A stretch of 64,000 nucleotides of DNA from Azospirillum sp. B510 (lineage in GTDB: Bacteria > Pseudomonadota > Alphaproteobacteria > Azospirillales > Azospirillaceae). Shown in pieces: positions 8,253 through 16,203 of the stretch; the first letter of the stretch is position 1; each line of letters opens with the position of its first letter. Under the pieces are notes generated by a model that ran no database searches, was not told the origin of the DNA, and saw only the letters and a list, made by a program, of their open reading frames with translations. Both the position numbers and the translations under genes were made by a program. The DNA lies in the NCBI RefSeq assembly GCF_000010725.1, contig NC_013854.1, positions 1,207,001 to 1,271,000 of the forward strand, read 5' to 3'.

Positions 8253-10742
8253 ATGCGTCTCAACGAACCGATCACCGACCGCGAAATCATCATGGAGGAC
8301 GGTGTCCTGCTGGTGTCGCGCACAGACACGGGCGGGCGCATCACCTTCGTCAACAAGGCCTTCGTCGACATCAGCGGCTATTCCGAAGCCGAATTGATCG
8401 GGGCGCCGCACAATCTGATCCGCCATCCCCACATGCCGAAGGAGGCGTTCGCCGACCTTTGGACGACCATCAAGGACGGGCGGCCGTGGGAAGGGCTGGT
8501 GAAGAACCGGACGAAGTCGGGTGACTTCTACTGGGTGCGGGCCAATGTCACGCCGGTGATCGAGAATGGACAGGTGACCGGCTTCATCTCCATCCGCACC
8601 AAGCCGGTGCGCGGGCAGGTGGCAGCGGCGGAACGGCTCTACACCGATATCCGCGAAGGGCGCGCGCGCCATCTGATGGTGCGGGACGGGCAGGCGGTCG
8701 GCCGTGGCGCCGGATCGGCGTTGCGGCGCTGGACCGCGACGGTGACCGGACGTCTGGTCATGATCTTCGCCTTCATGATCCTGTCGATGCTGGTGGTCGG
8801 CGGCGTCACCCTGGGCGGCATGGCCGCCAGCAACGCGTCGTTGAAGGCGGTGTACGAGGATCGGACGGTGCCGGCGGTGCAGCTCGGCGGCATCCTCGAC
8901 CATATGCGCGATCAGGTGCAGACGTTGCAGAGCCTGATCATCGACGCCCGCGGCGCCCGTGACGGCGGCGGCGGGAGGATGGCCGAGCGCCAGGCGCGCA
9001 TCGCCGCCGACACCGCCGCCATCGACGCGTTGTGGACCGGATTCGCCGCCACCCATATGACGCCCGAGGAGACGGTGTTGGCCGGGCGCTTCGCCGAGCA
9101 GCGCGCCGCCTTCCAGGCGGGCGGGCTGAAGCCGGCGGTGGAACTGGCGCGCCAGGGCGATCCGCTGCGGCTGGAGGCGCTGGTCCGCGATCAGGTGGAG
9201 CCGCTGTTCCAGGCCGCCTTCCAGACCAGCGCCGACCTGCTGCAACTGCAATTGACCGTCGCCAGGGCCGACTATGACCGGGCGCTGGAGGATTTCCGCT
9301 GGCATCTGGTCTTCGCCGTCGGCGCCGGGCTCGTCGTTCTGGTGGCGGCCCTGTCCTGCGGTCTGATGCTGCTGCACACCGTGCGCCGTCCGCTCGCCGC
9401 CTTCGCCGCCGATTTCGACGCCATCGCCCGCAACGACCAGTCCCACATCATCGACCTGCCGGCGGCGGCGGAGTTCCATCCCATCGCCGGGCAGCTTCGC
9501 GGCCTGAAGGCCCGGCTCTGCTATGCCGTGCAGGAGCGCGTCGAGCGCGCCCGGCAGGCCGACGAGGAGCGGCGCGACGCACTGGAGGCGATGGCCGCCA
9601 CGGTGGAACGCGAGGCCGGCCGCGCGGTGGAGGAGGTCGCCCAGCGGACCGGGGCCATGGCCGAGGATGCCGAAGGGATGTCCGGGTCGGCGGAGCGGGT
9701 CAGCATCAACGCCCAGACCGTGGCCTCGGCCGCCGGGCAGGCGCTGGCCAACGCCCAGACGGTCGCCGCCGCCAGCGAGCAGCTCGCTGCCTCCATCCGC
9801 GAGATCTCGTCCCAGGTCGCCCATTCCAGCGCAGTGACCCGCCGCGCGGTGGAGAATGGCCACAACACCCAGGCCACCATCCGCTCGCTGTCGGAGACCG
9901 TGGCGAAGGTGGGCGAGGTGGTGAACCTCATCCAGTCGATCGCCGGCCAGACCAACCTGCTGGCGCTGAACGCCACGATCGAGGCGGCGCGGGCGGGGGA
10001 GGCCGGCAAGGGTTTCGCCGTCGTCGCCAGCGAGGTCAAGAGCCTCGCCAACCAGACCGCGGCCTCGACCGAGGAGATCACCCGCCAGATCACCGCCATC
10101 CAGGCGGTGACCGACGAGGCGGTGTGGGCGGTGGAGGAGATCGGCCGGACGATCGCCGAGATCGACCACATCGCCGGTTCGATCGCCGCGGCGATGGAGG
10201 AGCAGGCGGCGGCGACCCAGGAGATCAGCCGCAACGTGGTGGAAACCTCCACCGCCGCGCAAGAGGTGTCGCACCGCATCGCCGCCGTCTCGGCGGAGGC
10301 CGACCGCACCGGCGCGCAGGCGGCCCACGTCAAGAACGGATCGGGCGATGTCGCCCGATCCATAGAGTCCCTGCGCAAGGTCCTGGTCCGCATCGTCCGC
10401 ACCTCCACCGGCGACGCCGACCGGCGGCGCAAGCCGCGCTACCAGGTCGATGAGACGGGGACGCTGCTGGTCGGCGGCGACCGTCTGGCGGTGACCGTGC
10501 GCAACCTGTCCGTCGGTGGTGCCATGATCGACCCGGTGACGGCGACCGACGGCCGCTCGCTCGCCGGGGCCGTCGGTCATCTCCGGCTCGACCGTTTCGG
10601 CGCCGAGACCGAGATCGTGGTGAAGGCGGTCGAGCACAACCGCATCCATCTCGCCTTCGTCGCGGAGGCGATGGCCCGCGATTTCACCCGCGCCGTGGAG
10701 ACCGCCACCAGGGATCGGCCGCCGATCGATGTCGCCGCCTGA
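8253..10742 (+). CDS. Energy-taxis chemoreceptor, PAS-TM-HAMP-MCP-PilZ (Aer-like)
   Basis: 829 residues from the ATG at 8253. Residues about 15-125 are a PAS domain of the Aer type ([20 protein letters not shown], then [11 protein letters not shown] and [17 protein letters not shown]), which in Aer binds FAD. Two membrane segments (about 165-190 and 351-377) flank a helical region, then HAMP and an MCP signalling domain with the hairpin tip [20 protein letters not shown]. The C-terminus is PilZ with RRRKPR and NLSVGGA, the two motifs that bind cyclic di-GMP. Aer and Tlp1 of A. brasilense also end in PilZ. It should steer swimming toward optimal redox conditions and tune this with c-di-GMP. 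A response regulator gene follows. Confidence 0.9.
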   Translation: MRLNEPITDREIIMEDGVLLVSRTDTGGRITFVNKAFVDISGYSEAELIGAPHNLIRHPHMPKEAFADLWTTIKDGRPWEGLVKNRTKSGDFYWVRANVTPVIENGQVTGFISIRTKPVRGQVAAAERLYTDIREGRARHLMVRDGQAVGRGAGSALRRWTATVTGRLVMIFAFMILSMLVVGGVTLGGMAASNASLKAVYEDRTVPAVQLGGILDHMRDQVQTLQSLIIDARGARDGGGGRMAERQARIAADTAAIDALWTGFAATHMTPEETVLAGRFAEQRAAFQAGGLKPAVELARQGDPLRLEALVRDQVEPLFQAAFQTSADLLQLQLTVARADYDRALEDFRWHLVFAVGAGLVVLVAALSCGLMLLHTVRRPLAAFAADFDAIARNDQSHIIDLPAAAEFHPIAGQLRGLKARLCYAVQERVERARQADEERRDALEAMAATVEREAGRAVEEVAQRTGAMAEDAEGMSGSAERVSINAQTVASAAGQALANAQTVAAASEQLAASIREISSQVAHSSAVTRRAVENGHNTQATIRSLSETVAKVGEVVNLIQSIAGQTNLLALNATIEAARAGEAGKGFAVVASEVKSLANQTAASTEEITRQITAIQAVTDEAVWAVEEIGRTIAEIDHIAGSIAAAMEEQAAATQEISRNVVETSTAAQEVSHRIAAVSAEADRTGAQAAHVKNGSGDVARSIESLRKVLVRIVRTSTGDADRRRKPRYQVDETGTLLVGGDRLAVTVRNLSVGGAMIDPVTATDGRSLAGAVGHLRLDRFGAETEIVVKAVEHNRIHLAFVAEAMARDFTRAVETATRDRPPIDVAA

Positions 10743-10906
10743 TCTTCGCCCGGTGGCGGGCGCGCGTCCCGTAGGCCCTGATGCGGACCGTTCGGAATTT
10801 TACAGAACCAAAATCAAATTCCAGCGTCCGGTAACCGAGCATCGGTTGCCCGTCGCCGGCCGGAGCGGTATCAGTGGAGCACGGGCTTCTGGTGGGAGAG
10901 GTGGGA

Positions 10907-11311
10907 ATGGACACGCCGGTGATCGACTATTCCCAGCATCGGATTCTGGTGGTGGAGGATCAACCCTTCGTCCGCCGCACCATCGTTCAGATCCTGAGCC
11001 AGATCGGCTTCCGCGACGTGGCGGAGGCGGACAATGGCGAGACGGCGATGCAGGAATGCATCCGGGTCAATCCCGAACTGATCGTCTGCGATATCGACAT
11101 GAAGCCGGTCTCCGGTCTCCAGTTCCTGGCCCGCCTGCGCGCCAGCGCCGACGCCGCCAACCCACGCGCGCCGGTGGTCTTCCTGACCAATCACACCGAA
11201 TCGGAGATCGTGAAGCAGGCGATGGCGCTCGGCGTCAACGGCTTCGTGGTCAAGCCGCCCTCCTTCGCCGCGCTGAAGGAGCGGGTGGACAGGCTGCTGG
11301 GGGGGCGGTGA
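10907..11311 (+). CDS. Single-domain response regulator (CheY-like receiver)
   Basis: 134 residues from the ATG at 10907, chosen for the GGGAGAGGTGGGA purine tract just upstream. It is a receiver domain only: acidic pocket VVED (Glu17, Asp18), phospho-acceptor Asp62 in IVCDIDM, Thr94 in VFLTN and Lys116 in FVVKPP. There is no output domain, so it acts by protein contact. It lies 164 bases after the Aer-like receptor and overlaps the next gene by 4 bases (GTGA). A chemotaxis or c-di-GMP-linked role is an inference from position. Confidence 0.85.
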   Translation: MDTPVIDYSQHRILVVEDQPFVRRTIVQILSQIGFRDVAEADNGETAMQECIRVNPELIVCDIDMKPVSGLQFLARLRASADAANPRAPVVFLTNHTESEIVKQAMALGVNGFVVKPPSFAALKERVDRLLGGR

Positions 11312-11688
11312 GGCCGCGCCTGCCGCTTTCCGTCCTGTTGCTCGCCAGCCTGCCGCTCGCCGCCTGTTCGGGTGAGCCGTCGGAAGGCGACATGCGCAAG
11401 CTGGTGGAGGCGCACACCCGCCGCGCGTTGGAGCGGCAGGGCAACGCCGCCTTCCGCGCCTTCGACAATTTCCGCAAGCAGGGCTGTGTCGAGGCAAAAC
11501 CAAAAGCCGAGGCGAAGGGTGGCGGGCAGGAGGGCGGCAAGGATGCCGCCGGTTCCCATGACTGCTATTACTCCGCCACCTTCGTGCCGCATCCGGGACA
11601 GCCGCCGTTGACCGTCAACGGCAAGGGCCGCTTCCGCCGCACCGACAAGGGGTTGACCTTCGAGGATCTCGGCGCCCAGCCGCGTTAG
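11308..11688 (+). CDS. Small lipoprotein of unknown function
   Basis: 126 residues from a GTG whose GTGA overlaps the stop of the receiver gene, so translation is probably coupled. RPRLPLSVLLLASLPLAAC is a lipoprotein signal with the lipobox LAAC. The mature part is short and charged, with a Lys/Gly-rich linker (KPKAEAKGGGQEGGKDA), two Cys residues that could pair (QGCVE and DCYY), and a C-terminal region resembling a beta structure (LTVNGKGRFRRTDKGLTFED). It is not recognised. Genes of this kind near receptors are often structural envelope proteins. Confidence 0.72.
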   Translation: MRPRLPLSVLLLASLPLAACSGEPSEGDMRKLVEAHTRRALERQGNAAFRAFDNFRKQGCVEAKPKAEAKGGGQEGGKDAAGSHDCYYSATFVPHPGQPPLTVNGKGRFRRTDKGLTFEDLGAQPR

Positions 11689-11758
11689 AGCGCGATTGTT
11701 TCAGACCGACTCGTCCGGGATGTGAGGCGCGCGGAAATTCAATGGACACCAATGCCCT

Positions 11759-12406
11759 TTACCCATTGCGGGAGAGGCGGGAAAGGGCGGAGAGCGGGTC
11801 GCCGGCCTCGTCGCCGAAACAAACTTCGACGTCGTCGCAGACCTCGCAGTTGGGGGATTTGCACAGCAACAGCCCCTCCCGTTCGCAAAGCTGGCGGTAG
11901 AAGAACTTCTTCCACTTCATGTCGCCGGCATTCAACGCCACCAGCGCCGGAAAATGGCGACGGAACATGGTGTTGAGTTCGCCGCGGTCGTGGAAGCCCA
12001 TGTCCTGCCACAGATGGTTCGGCTCCAGCGACCGGCGGGCCAGGATGGCGCCCAGCCAGCGCTCCTCGTCCGCGCCCCTGGCCCCATGTTCGACCAGGAA
12101 GGCGCGCAGGTCGGCCTCCTCGATGGCATCCTCACCGGTTTCCGCTTCGTCCGGCAGGGCAGCGATCAAGGCGGCGAACTGCGGGGCGTGGCGGATGGCA
12201 AGTTCGGCCAGTTCCACTCCGGACAGCGCCAGCGCCCGCGTCATCGTCCGCGCCGGATCGGCCGCCGCGAGCGCCAGGATGCGGCCGAAGATCATGCGGT
12301 CGGTCGCGGCATCCTCCGGCGGGCGGCCTTCCCGATCGGCGACGGGGCCGAGGGTGAGGGAAGGGGCAAGGGAAGGGGCAAGGGAAGGGGTAGTGGGCTC
12401 GACCAT
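11759..12406 (-). CDS. nifQ: Nitrogenase cofactor molybdenum donor NifQ
   Basis: 215 residues from the ATG at 12406. NifQ carries a Mo-Fe-S cluster and delivers molybdenum to NifEN/NifH for FeMo-cofactor. The diagnostic C-terminal motif C-x4-C-x2-C-x5-C is intact: Cys182, 187, 190, 196 in CKSPNCEVCDDVEVC. The region LWQDMGFHDRGELNTMFRRH and MKWKKFFYRQLCEREG also fit the family. The N-terminus has a Ser-Leu-Ala-Pro repeat (see 12361-12390), so the true start could be further in. No other nif gene is nearby, and I see no -24/-12 sigma-54 promoter or NifA site upstream. It may be read through from the CoxG-like gene 139 bases upstream. Confidence 0.9.
   Translation of the reverse strand: MVEPTTPSLAPSLAPSLTLGPVADREGRPPEDAATDRMIFGRILALAAADPARTMTRALALSGVELAELAIRHAPQFAALIAALPDEAETGEDAIEEADLRAFLVEHGARGADEERWLGAILARRSLEPNHLWQDMGFHDRGELNTMFRRHFPALVALNAGDMKWKKFFYRQLCEREGLLLCKSPNCEVCDDVEVCFGDEAGDPLSALSRLSRNG
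12361..12390. repeat. 12-base tandem repeat in nifQ 5' end
   Basis: Two and a half copies of AAGGGGCAAGGG (12361-12372, 12373-12384, partial to 12390). On the coding strand they give SLAPSLAPSL near the NifQ N-terminus. Such a perfect short tandem array can change copy number by slippage in steps of four residues without shifting frame. Confidence 0.85.
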
Positions 12407-12545
12407 GTCCACTCGGCATCTCCACCGGCTATGTGCACCCGCGACGCCATCCATCCTGACCCAGGTTGCTGCGCTTGCGAAAGCCGCTGTTCCACCCGCG
12501 AGGCTGCGGCATTCTGCCGCATTGGCCGCCGCACCATGCGCCGGA

Positions 12546-12995
12546 TCAGCCGTCGCGGTCGCCGACCTCCTCGGCGAAGCGCTCGAAGAAGGCGGCGAGC
12601 ACCCGGTCGGTCTTGGCCTGCACCAGCTTCACCGCCAGCCGGCCGACGGCTCCGCCCAGCGCCACCGACAGGCTGTAGGTCAGCAGGGTACGTCCTTCCT
12701 CCTCCACCAGCACCACCAGCGCCTCGCCCTTCACCGCGCCGGCCAACCCGCCATCGCCCTGGGCGACCAGCCGGTAGCGATGGGGGCCGTCCTCCGGCTC
12801 CAGCCGCAGCCGGCCGGAAAAGCGGGCCTTCATCGGCCCCAGGGTGGTGCGCACCCGTGCCGCATAGTCGGTGGCGGACAGCCGCTCCATCTCCTCCAGC
12901 ACGGGGATGCAGCGCATCAGGACCGCCGGGTCGCAGAGCGCCGCGAACACGCGGTCGCGCGGTCCGGGGACGCTGTGGGTGCCGGTGATGTCCAT
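12546..12995 (-). CDS. CoxG-like SRPBCC family protein
   Basis: 149 residues from the ATG at 12995. It fits the CoxG/SRPBCC (START-like) fold: MDITGTHSVPGPRDRVFAAL, CIPVLEEMERL, then a run of beta strands (RFSGRLRLEPED, HRYRLVAQGDG) and a long C-terminal helix with LAVKLVQAKTDRVLAAFFER. CoxG proteins assist assembly of Mo hydroxylases such as CO dehydrogenase, but no coxMSL genes are in view, so the client enzyme is unknown. It is divergent from the YjbQ gene (91 bases apart) and upstream of nifQ on the same strand. Confidence 0.82.
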   Translation of the reverse strand: MDITGTHSVPGPRDRVFAALCDPAVLMRCIPVLEEMERLSATDYAARVRTTLGPMKARFSGRLRLEPEDGPHRYRLVAQGDGGLAGAVKGEALVVLVEEEGRTLLTYSLSVALGGAVGRLAVKLVQAKTDRVLAAFFERFAEEVGDRDG

Positions 12996-13086
12996 GCGCC
13001 GTCCTCTTCCCTGGCGGTTCGGGTACCCTGATCTGGTATGTCTCGCTCCCGGAACCAAGCCGTTGCAACCGAAGGAGACCGCCGCG

Positions 13087-13506
13087 ATGCGACAAGCGAC
13101 CACGACGCTGACCGTTCCCACCCGTGGCGCCGGGCTGTTCGAGGTGACCGCCCAGGTGCGGCGCTGGGTGGCGGAGCAGGCGGTGGAGACCGGGCTGCTG
13201 ACCGTGTTCTGCCGGCACACCTCCGCCTCGCTGACCATTCAGGAGAATGCCGATCCCGATGTGCAGGCCGACCTGCTGCGATTCTTCCGCCGTCTGGTGG
13301 CGGAGGATCCGTCGCACTACGCCCACACCACCGAGGGACCGGACGATATGCCCGCCCATATCCGCTCCGCCCTGACCGGGGTCAGCCTGTCGATTCCGGT
13401 GGTGGCGGGCGAGCCGGCGCTGGGCAGTTGGCAGGGCATCTACCTGTTCGAACACCGCGCCCGTCCACACCGGCGGGAGGTCGTGCTGCACCTGATCGGG
13501 GACTGA
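13087..13506 (+). CDS. YjbQ family protein (UPF0047)
   Basis: 139 residues from the ATG at 13087, with AAGGAG 11 bases upstream. It belongs to the YjbQ/UPF0047 family: CRHTSASLTIQENADPDVQ, then HTTEGPDDMPAHIRS and LGSWQGIYLFEHR, with the conserved metal-site histidines. E. coli YjbQ shows weak thiamin-phosphate synthase activity, so secondary thiamine phosphate synthase is the usual label; the true role is uncertain. Divergent from the CoxG-like gene. Confidence 0.9.
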   Translation: MRQATTTLTVPTRGAGLFEVTAQVRRWVAEQAVETGLLTVFCRHTSASLTIQENADPDVQADLLRFFRRLVAEDPSHYAHTTEGPDDMPAHIRSALTGVSLSIPVVAGEPALGSWQGIYLFEHRARPHRREVVLHLIGD

Positions 13507-13694
13507 GACCCGGAGTCCACCCCTCCCGTGTCCGCGGGTCCGGCGACCGCCTGAAATTTCTTTCATCCGGTCGCAAGGCGGCGGTGAAGGGCGCGTTCCT
13601 ATGTTCAGGACAACAGCGGTGAGGTGATGCGGCGGCCCGGACGTCCTCCATCGCCTCCCGACAGTCGGAATCGCCTGATTGGAGTGCTGCCGTC

Positions 13695-15263
13695 ATGACC
13701 ACCCTTCCCCCCGCCAATTCCCCGCGTTCCAGCCGCCTGCGCCGGACCGTCGCCGCCCTGCTGCTGGGAACCACGGTGCTGGCGGGGCCGGCGCTGGCCG
13801 GCTGGGCGGCGTCGCAGGCGCAGCAGAGCGGCGCCACGCCGCCCGCCGTCGCGATGGCGCAGGACGCGCCGGCCAGCTTCGCCGACCTCGCCGCCAAGGT
13901 CAGCCCTGCCGTCGTCAACATCGCCGCCACCCAGGAGGCCAAGGCCGAACCCCGGGCCCAGCGCGGCCCGGCCGTCCCCGGCTTCCCGCCCGGCTCGCCG
14001 TTCGAGGAGTTCTTCCGCCAGTTCCAGGATCAGATGGGCCGCAACGGCGGCGACCAGGGCGACCAGGGCGACCAGGAGCCGCATGGCAAGACCGGGGCGC
14101 TCGGTTCCGGCTTCATCATCGATCCGGCCGGCTATGTCGTGACCAACAACCATGTCATCGACGGCGCCAGCGAGATCACCGTCACCCTGCAGGACGGCAC
14201 CGCCATGCCGGCCAAGGTGATCGGCCGCGACGCCAAGACCGACCTCGCCCTGCTGAAGGTGAAGTCCGACAAGCCGCTGCCCGCCGTCGACTGGGCGGAC
14301 AGCGACAAGACGCGCGTCGGCGACTGGGTGATGGCGGTCGGCAACCCGTTCGGGCTGGGCGGCACCGTGACCAAAGGCATCGTCTCGGCCCGCGGCCGCG
14401 ACATCCACAGCGGTCCCTATGACGATTACTTCCAGCTCGACGCCGCCATCAACCGCGGCAATTCCGGCGGCCCGACCTTCGATCTCAGCGGTCGGGTGAT
14501 CGGCATCAACACCGCCATCTATTCGCCCAACGGCGGCTCGGTCGGCATCGGCTTCGCCATCCCCTCCAACCTCGCCAAGGAGGTGGTGGCCCAGTTGAAG
14601 GACAGCGGCAAGGTCGAGCGCGGCTGGCTCGGCGTCAAGATCCAGGAGGTGACCCCGGACATCGCCGACAGCGTCGGCCTGCCCGGCGCCAAGGGCGCCC
14701 TGGTGGCCGAGGTCACCGCCGACAGCCCGGCCCAGCGCGCCGGCCTGCATCAGGGCGACGTGGTGCTGAGCTATGCCGGCAAGCCGGTCACCACGCTGCG
14801 CGACCTGACCCGCAACGTCGCGGAGACCAAGGCCGGCGACACGGTGGACCTGAAGATCCTGCGCGACGGCCGGGAGAAGACCGTGGCGGTGCGCATCGAC
14901 CGGCTGACCGATCAGCAGCAGATGGCGTCGGCCGACGGCGACACCGGCAAGGGCTCCGCCGGGCGTGAGGAGGTGGCGCCGGTGAAGGGGCTGAAGCTCG
15001 CGCCGCTGGACCCGGCGGCGCGCAAGCGGCTGGGCATCGGCGAGGAGGTCCAGGGCGTGGTGGTGACCGGACTGGCCGCCAATGTCGATGTTCCGATCCG
15101 TCCCGGCGACGTCATCGAGCGGATCGGCGACACCGAGGTCAAGAGCCCGGCCGATGTGCGCCGTCAGGTGACCGAGGCCGAGAAGGCGGGGCAGAAGGCG
15201 CTGTTGATGCTGATCAACCGGCAGGGCAACGAATCCTTCGTCGCGCTGAAGCTGAAGGCGTGA
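13695..15263 (+). CDS. Do/DegP-family periplasmic serine protease
   Basis: 522 residues. A signal peptide (RTVAALLLGTTVLAGPALA) is followed by a trypsin-like domain with the triad His153 (TNNHVIDG), Asp183 (KTDLALLKV) and Ser257 (GNSGGP), then two PDZ domains (about 295-390 and 425-520). It degrades or refolds misfolded envelope proteins. The LA loop holds a 9-base tandem repeat coding GDQ three times (14049-14075), a likely length-variable spot. The two-component pair downstream, past a palindromic element, is a common neighbour of degP in alphaproteobacteria and suggests an envelope-stress unit. DegP, DegQ and MucD cannot be told apart here. Confidence 0.93.
   Translation: MTTLPPANSPRSSRLRRTVAALLLGTTVLAGPALAGWAASQAQQSGATPPAVAMAQDAPASFADLAAKVSPAVVNIAATQEAKAEPRAQRGPAVPGFPPGSPFEEFFRQFQDQMGRNGGDQGDQGDQEPHGKTGALGSGFIIDPAGYVVTNNHVIDGASEITVTLQDGTAMPAKVIGRDAKTDLALLKVKSDKPLPAVDWADSDKTRVGDWVMAVGNPFGLGGTVTKGIVSARGRDIHSGPYDDYFQLDAAINRGNSGGPTFDLSGRVIGINTAIYSPNGGSVGIGFAIPSNLAKEVVAQLKDSGKVERGWLGVKIQEVTPDIADSVGLPGAKGALVAEVTADSPAQRAGLHQGDVVLSYAGKPVTTLRDLTRNVAETKAGDTVDLKILRDGREKTVAVRIDRLTDQQQMASADGDTGKGSAGREEVAPVKGLKLAPLDPAARKRLGIGEEVQGVVVTGLAANVDVPIRPGDVIERIGDTEVKSPADVRRQVTEAEKAGQKALLMLINRQGNESFVALKLKA
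14049..14075. repeat. 9-base tandem repeat in degP-type gene
   Basis: Three perfect copies of GGCGACCAG, giving Gly-Asp-Gln repeats in the flexible loop ahead of the protease core. Confidence 0.85.
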
Positions 15264-15290
15264 CGCGAGGTTCGGCCTGCTGTTGACGCG

Positions 15291-15441
15291 CCCTCTCCCG
15301 TCCCGGGAGAGGGAGGGGACCCGCCGAAGGCGGGGAGGGTGAGGGGTAGACCAAGAGTCCCGAACCGCATGGTTCCTTGGATCCCCCTCACCCTTCCCAC
15401 GCTCCGCTTGGGCCCCTTCCCTCTCCCGGGGCGGGAGAGGG
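15291..15441. repeat. Long palindromic intergenic element
   Basis: Two hairpins bracket a larger dyad. Left hairpin: CCCTCTCCCG (15291-15300) with CGGGAGAGGG (15304-15313). Right hairpin: CCCTCTCCCG (15419-15428) with CGGGAGAGGG (15432-15441). Inside, GGGTGAGGGG on the left faces CCCCTCACCC on the right, so the whole ~150 bases can fold into one long stem. This layout is typical of the dispersed palindromic repeats of alphaproteobacteria (RIME-like). It may also end degP transcription. It lies just before the response-regulator gene. Confidence 0.85.
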
Positions 15442-15493
15442 ATTTGTTCGCTCGTGCTTGGCCGGACTGTTTTGGGAGGCTACACTCGTGCTC

Positions 15494-16174
15494 ATGAAGA
15501 TTCTCGTCATCGAAGATGATCGTCAGGCCGCCAGCTACCTCGCCAAGGGGCTGAAGGAGGCCGGCCATGTGGTCGACGTCGCCAACGACGGGAAGGAAGG
15601 CCTGTTCCTGGCCGGGGCCGAGCATTACGACGTGATGATCGTCGACCGCATGCTGCCCGGCCGCGACGGCCTCTCCCTGGTTCAGGTGCTGCGGGCGGCC
15701 GGCAACGACACGCCGGTGCTGTTCCTGTCGGCGCTGGGCAGCGTCGACGACCGGGTGAAGGGGCTGAAGGCCGGCGGCGACGATTACCTGACCAAGCCCT
15801 TCGCCTTCTCCGAACTGCTGGCCCGCATCGAGGTGCTGGTGCGTCGGCGCGGCGCCGCACAGCCGCAGACCCGTCTGGCGGTCGGCGACCTGGAGCTGGA
15901 CCTGCTGTCGCGCAGCGTCAAGCGTTGCGGCAAGGCCATCGATCTGCTGCCGCGCGAATTCTCGCTGCTGGAATATCTGATGCGCAACGCCGGCAGCGTG
16001 GTGACCCGCACCATGATGCTGGAGAATGTCTGGGATTATCACTTCGATCCCCAGACCAACGTGATCGACGTGCACATCGCCCGTCTGCGCCAGAAGATCG
16101 ACAAGGATTTTCCCACCCCGCTGATCCACACCGTGCGCGGCGCCGGCTACAGCCTGCGCGCCGGCGAGGGCTGA
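15494..16174 (+). CDS. OmpR-family response regulator
   Basis: 226 residues from the ATG at 15494; a GTG at 15488 is an alternative. Receiver domain with acidic pair Glu7-Asp8, phospho-acceptor Asp51 (MIVDRMLPGRDG) and the Lys in YLTKPFAF, then a winged-helix Trans_reg_C domain (GDLELDLLSRSV, REFSLLEYLMRNAG, VIDVHIARLRQKID, VRGAGYSLR). It binds DNA when phosphorylated, most likely by the kinase encoded 29 bases downstream. Its place after degP suggests control of envelope functions, but the sequence does not name the target genes. Confidence 0.92.
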   Translation: MKILVIEDDRQAASYLAKGLKEAGHVVDVANDGKEGLFLAGAEHYDVMIVDRMLPGRDGLSLVQVLRAAGNDTPVLFLSALGSVDDRVKGLKAGGDDYLTKPFAFSELLARIEVLVRRRGAAQPQTRLAVGDLELDLLSRSVKRCGKAIDLLPREFSLLEYLMRNAGSVVTRTMMLENVWDYHFDPQTNVIDVHIARLRQKIDKDFPTPLIHTVRGAGYSLRAGEG

Positions 16175-16203
16175 GGATCGGGCGTCATGATGAAGCATGA
16201 TTT

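Noticed and set aside
8112..10649. An 845-codon minus-strand frame opposite the Aer-like receptor
   Set aside because: His/Arg/Leu-rich shadow; the + strand has a full PAS-HAMP-MCP-PilZ protein.
12407..12545. A sigma-54 promoter or NifA box for nifQ
   Set aside because: No GG/GC pair with the right spacing and no TGT-N10-ACA was found by eye on the minus strand.
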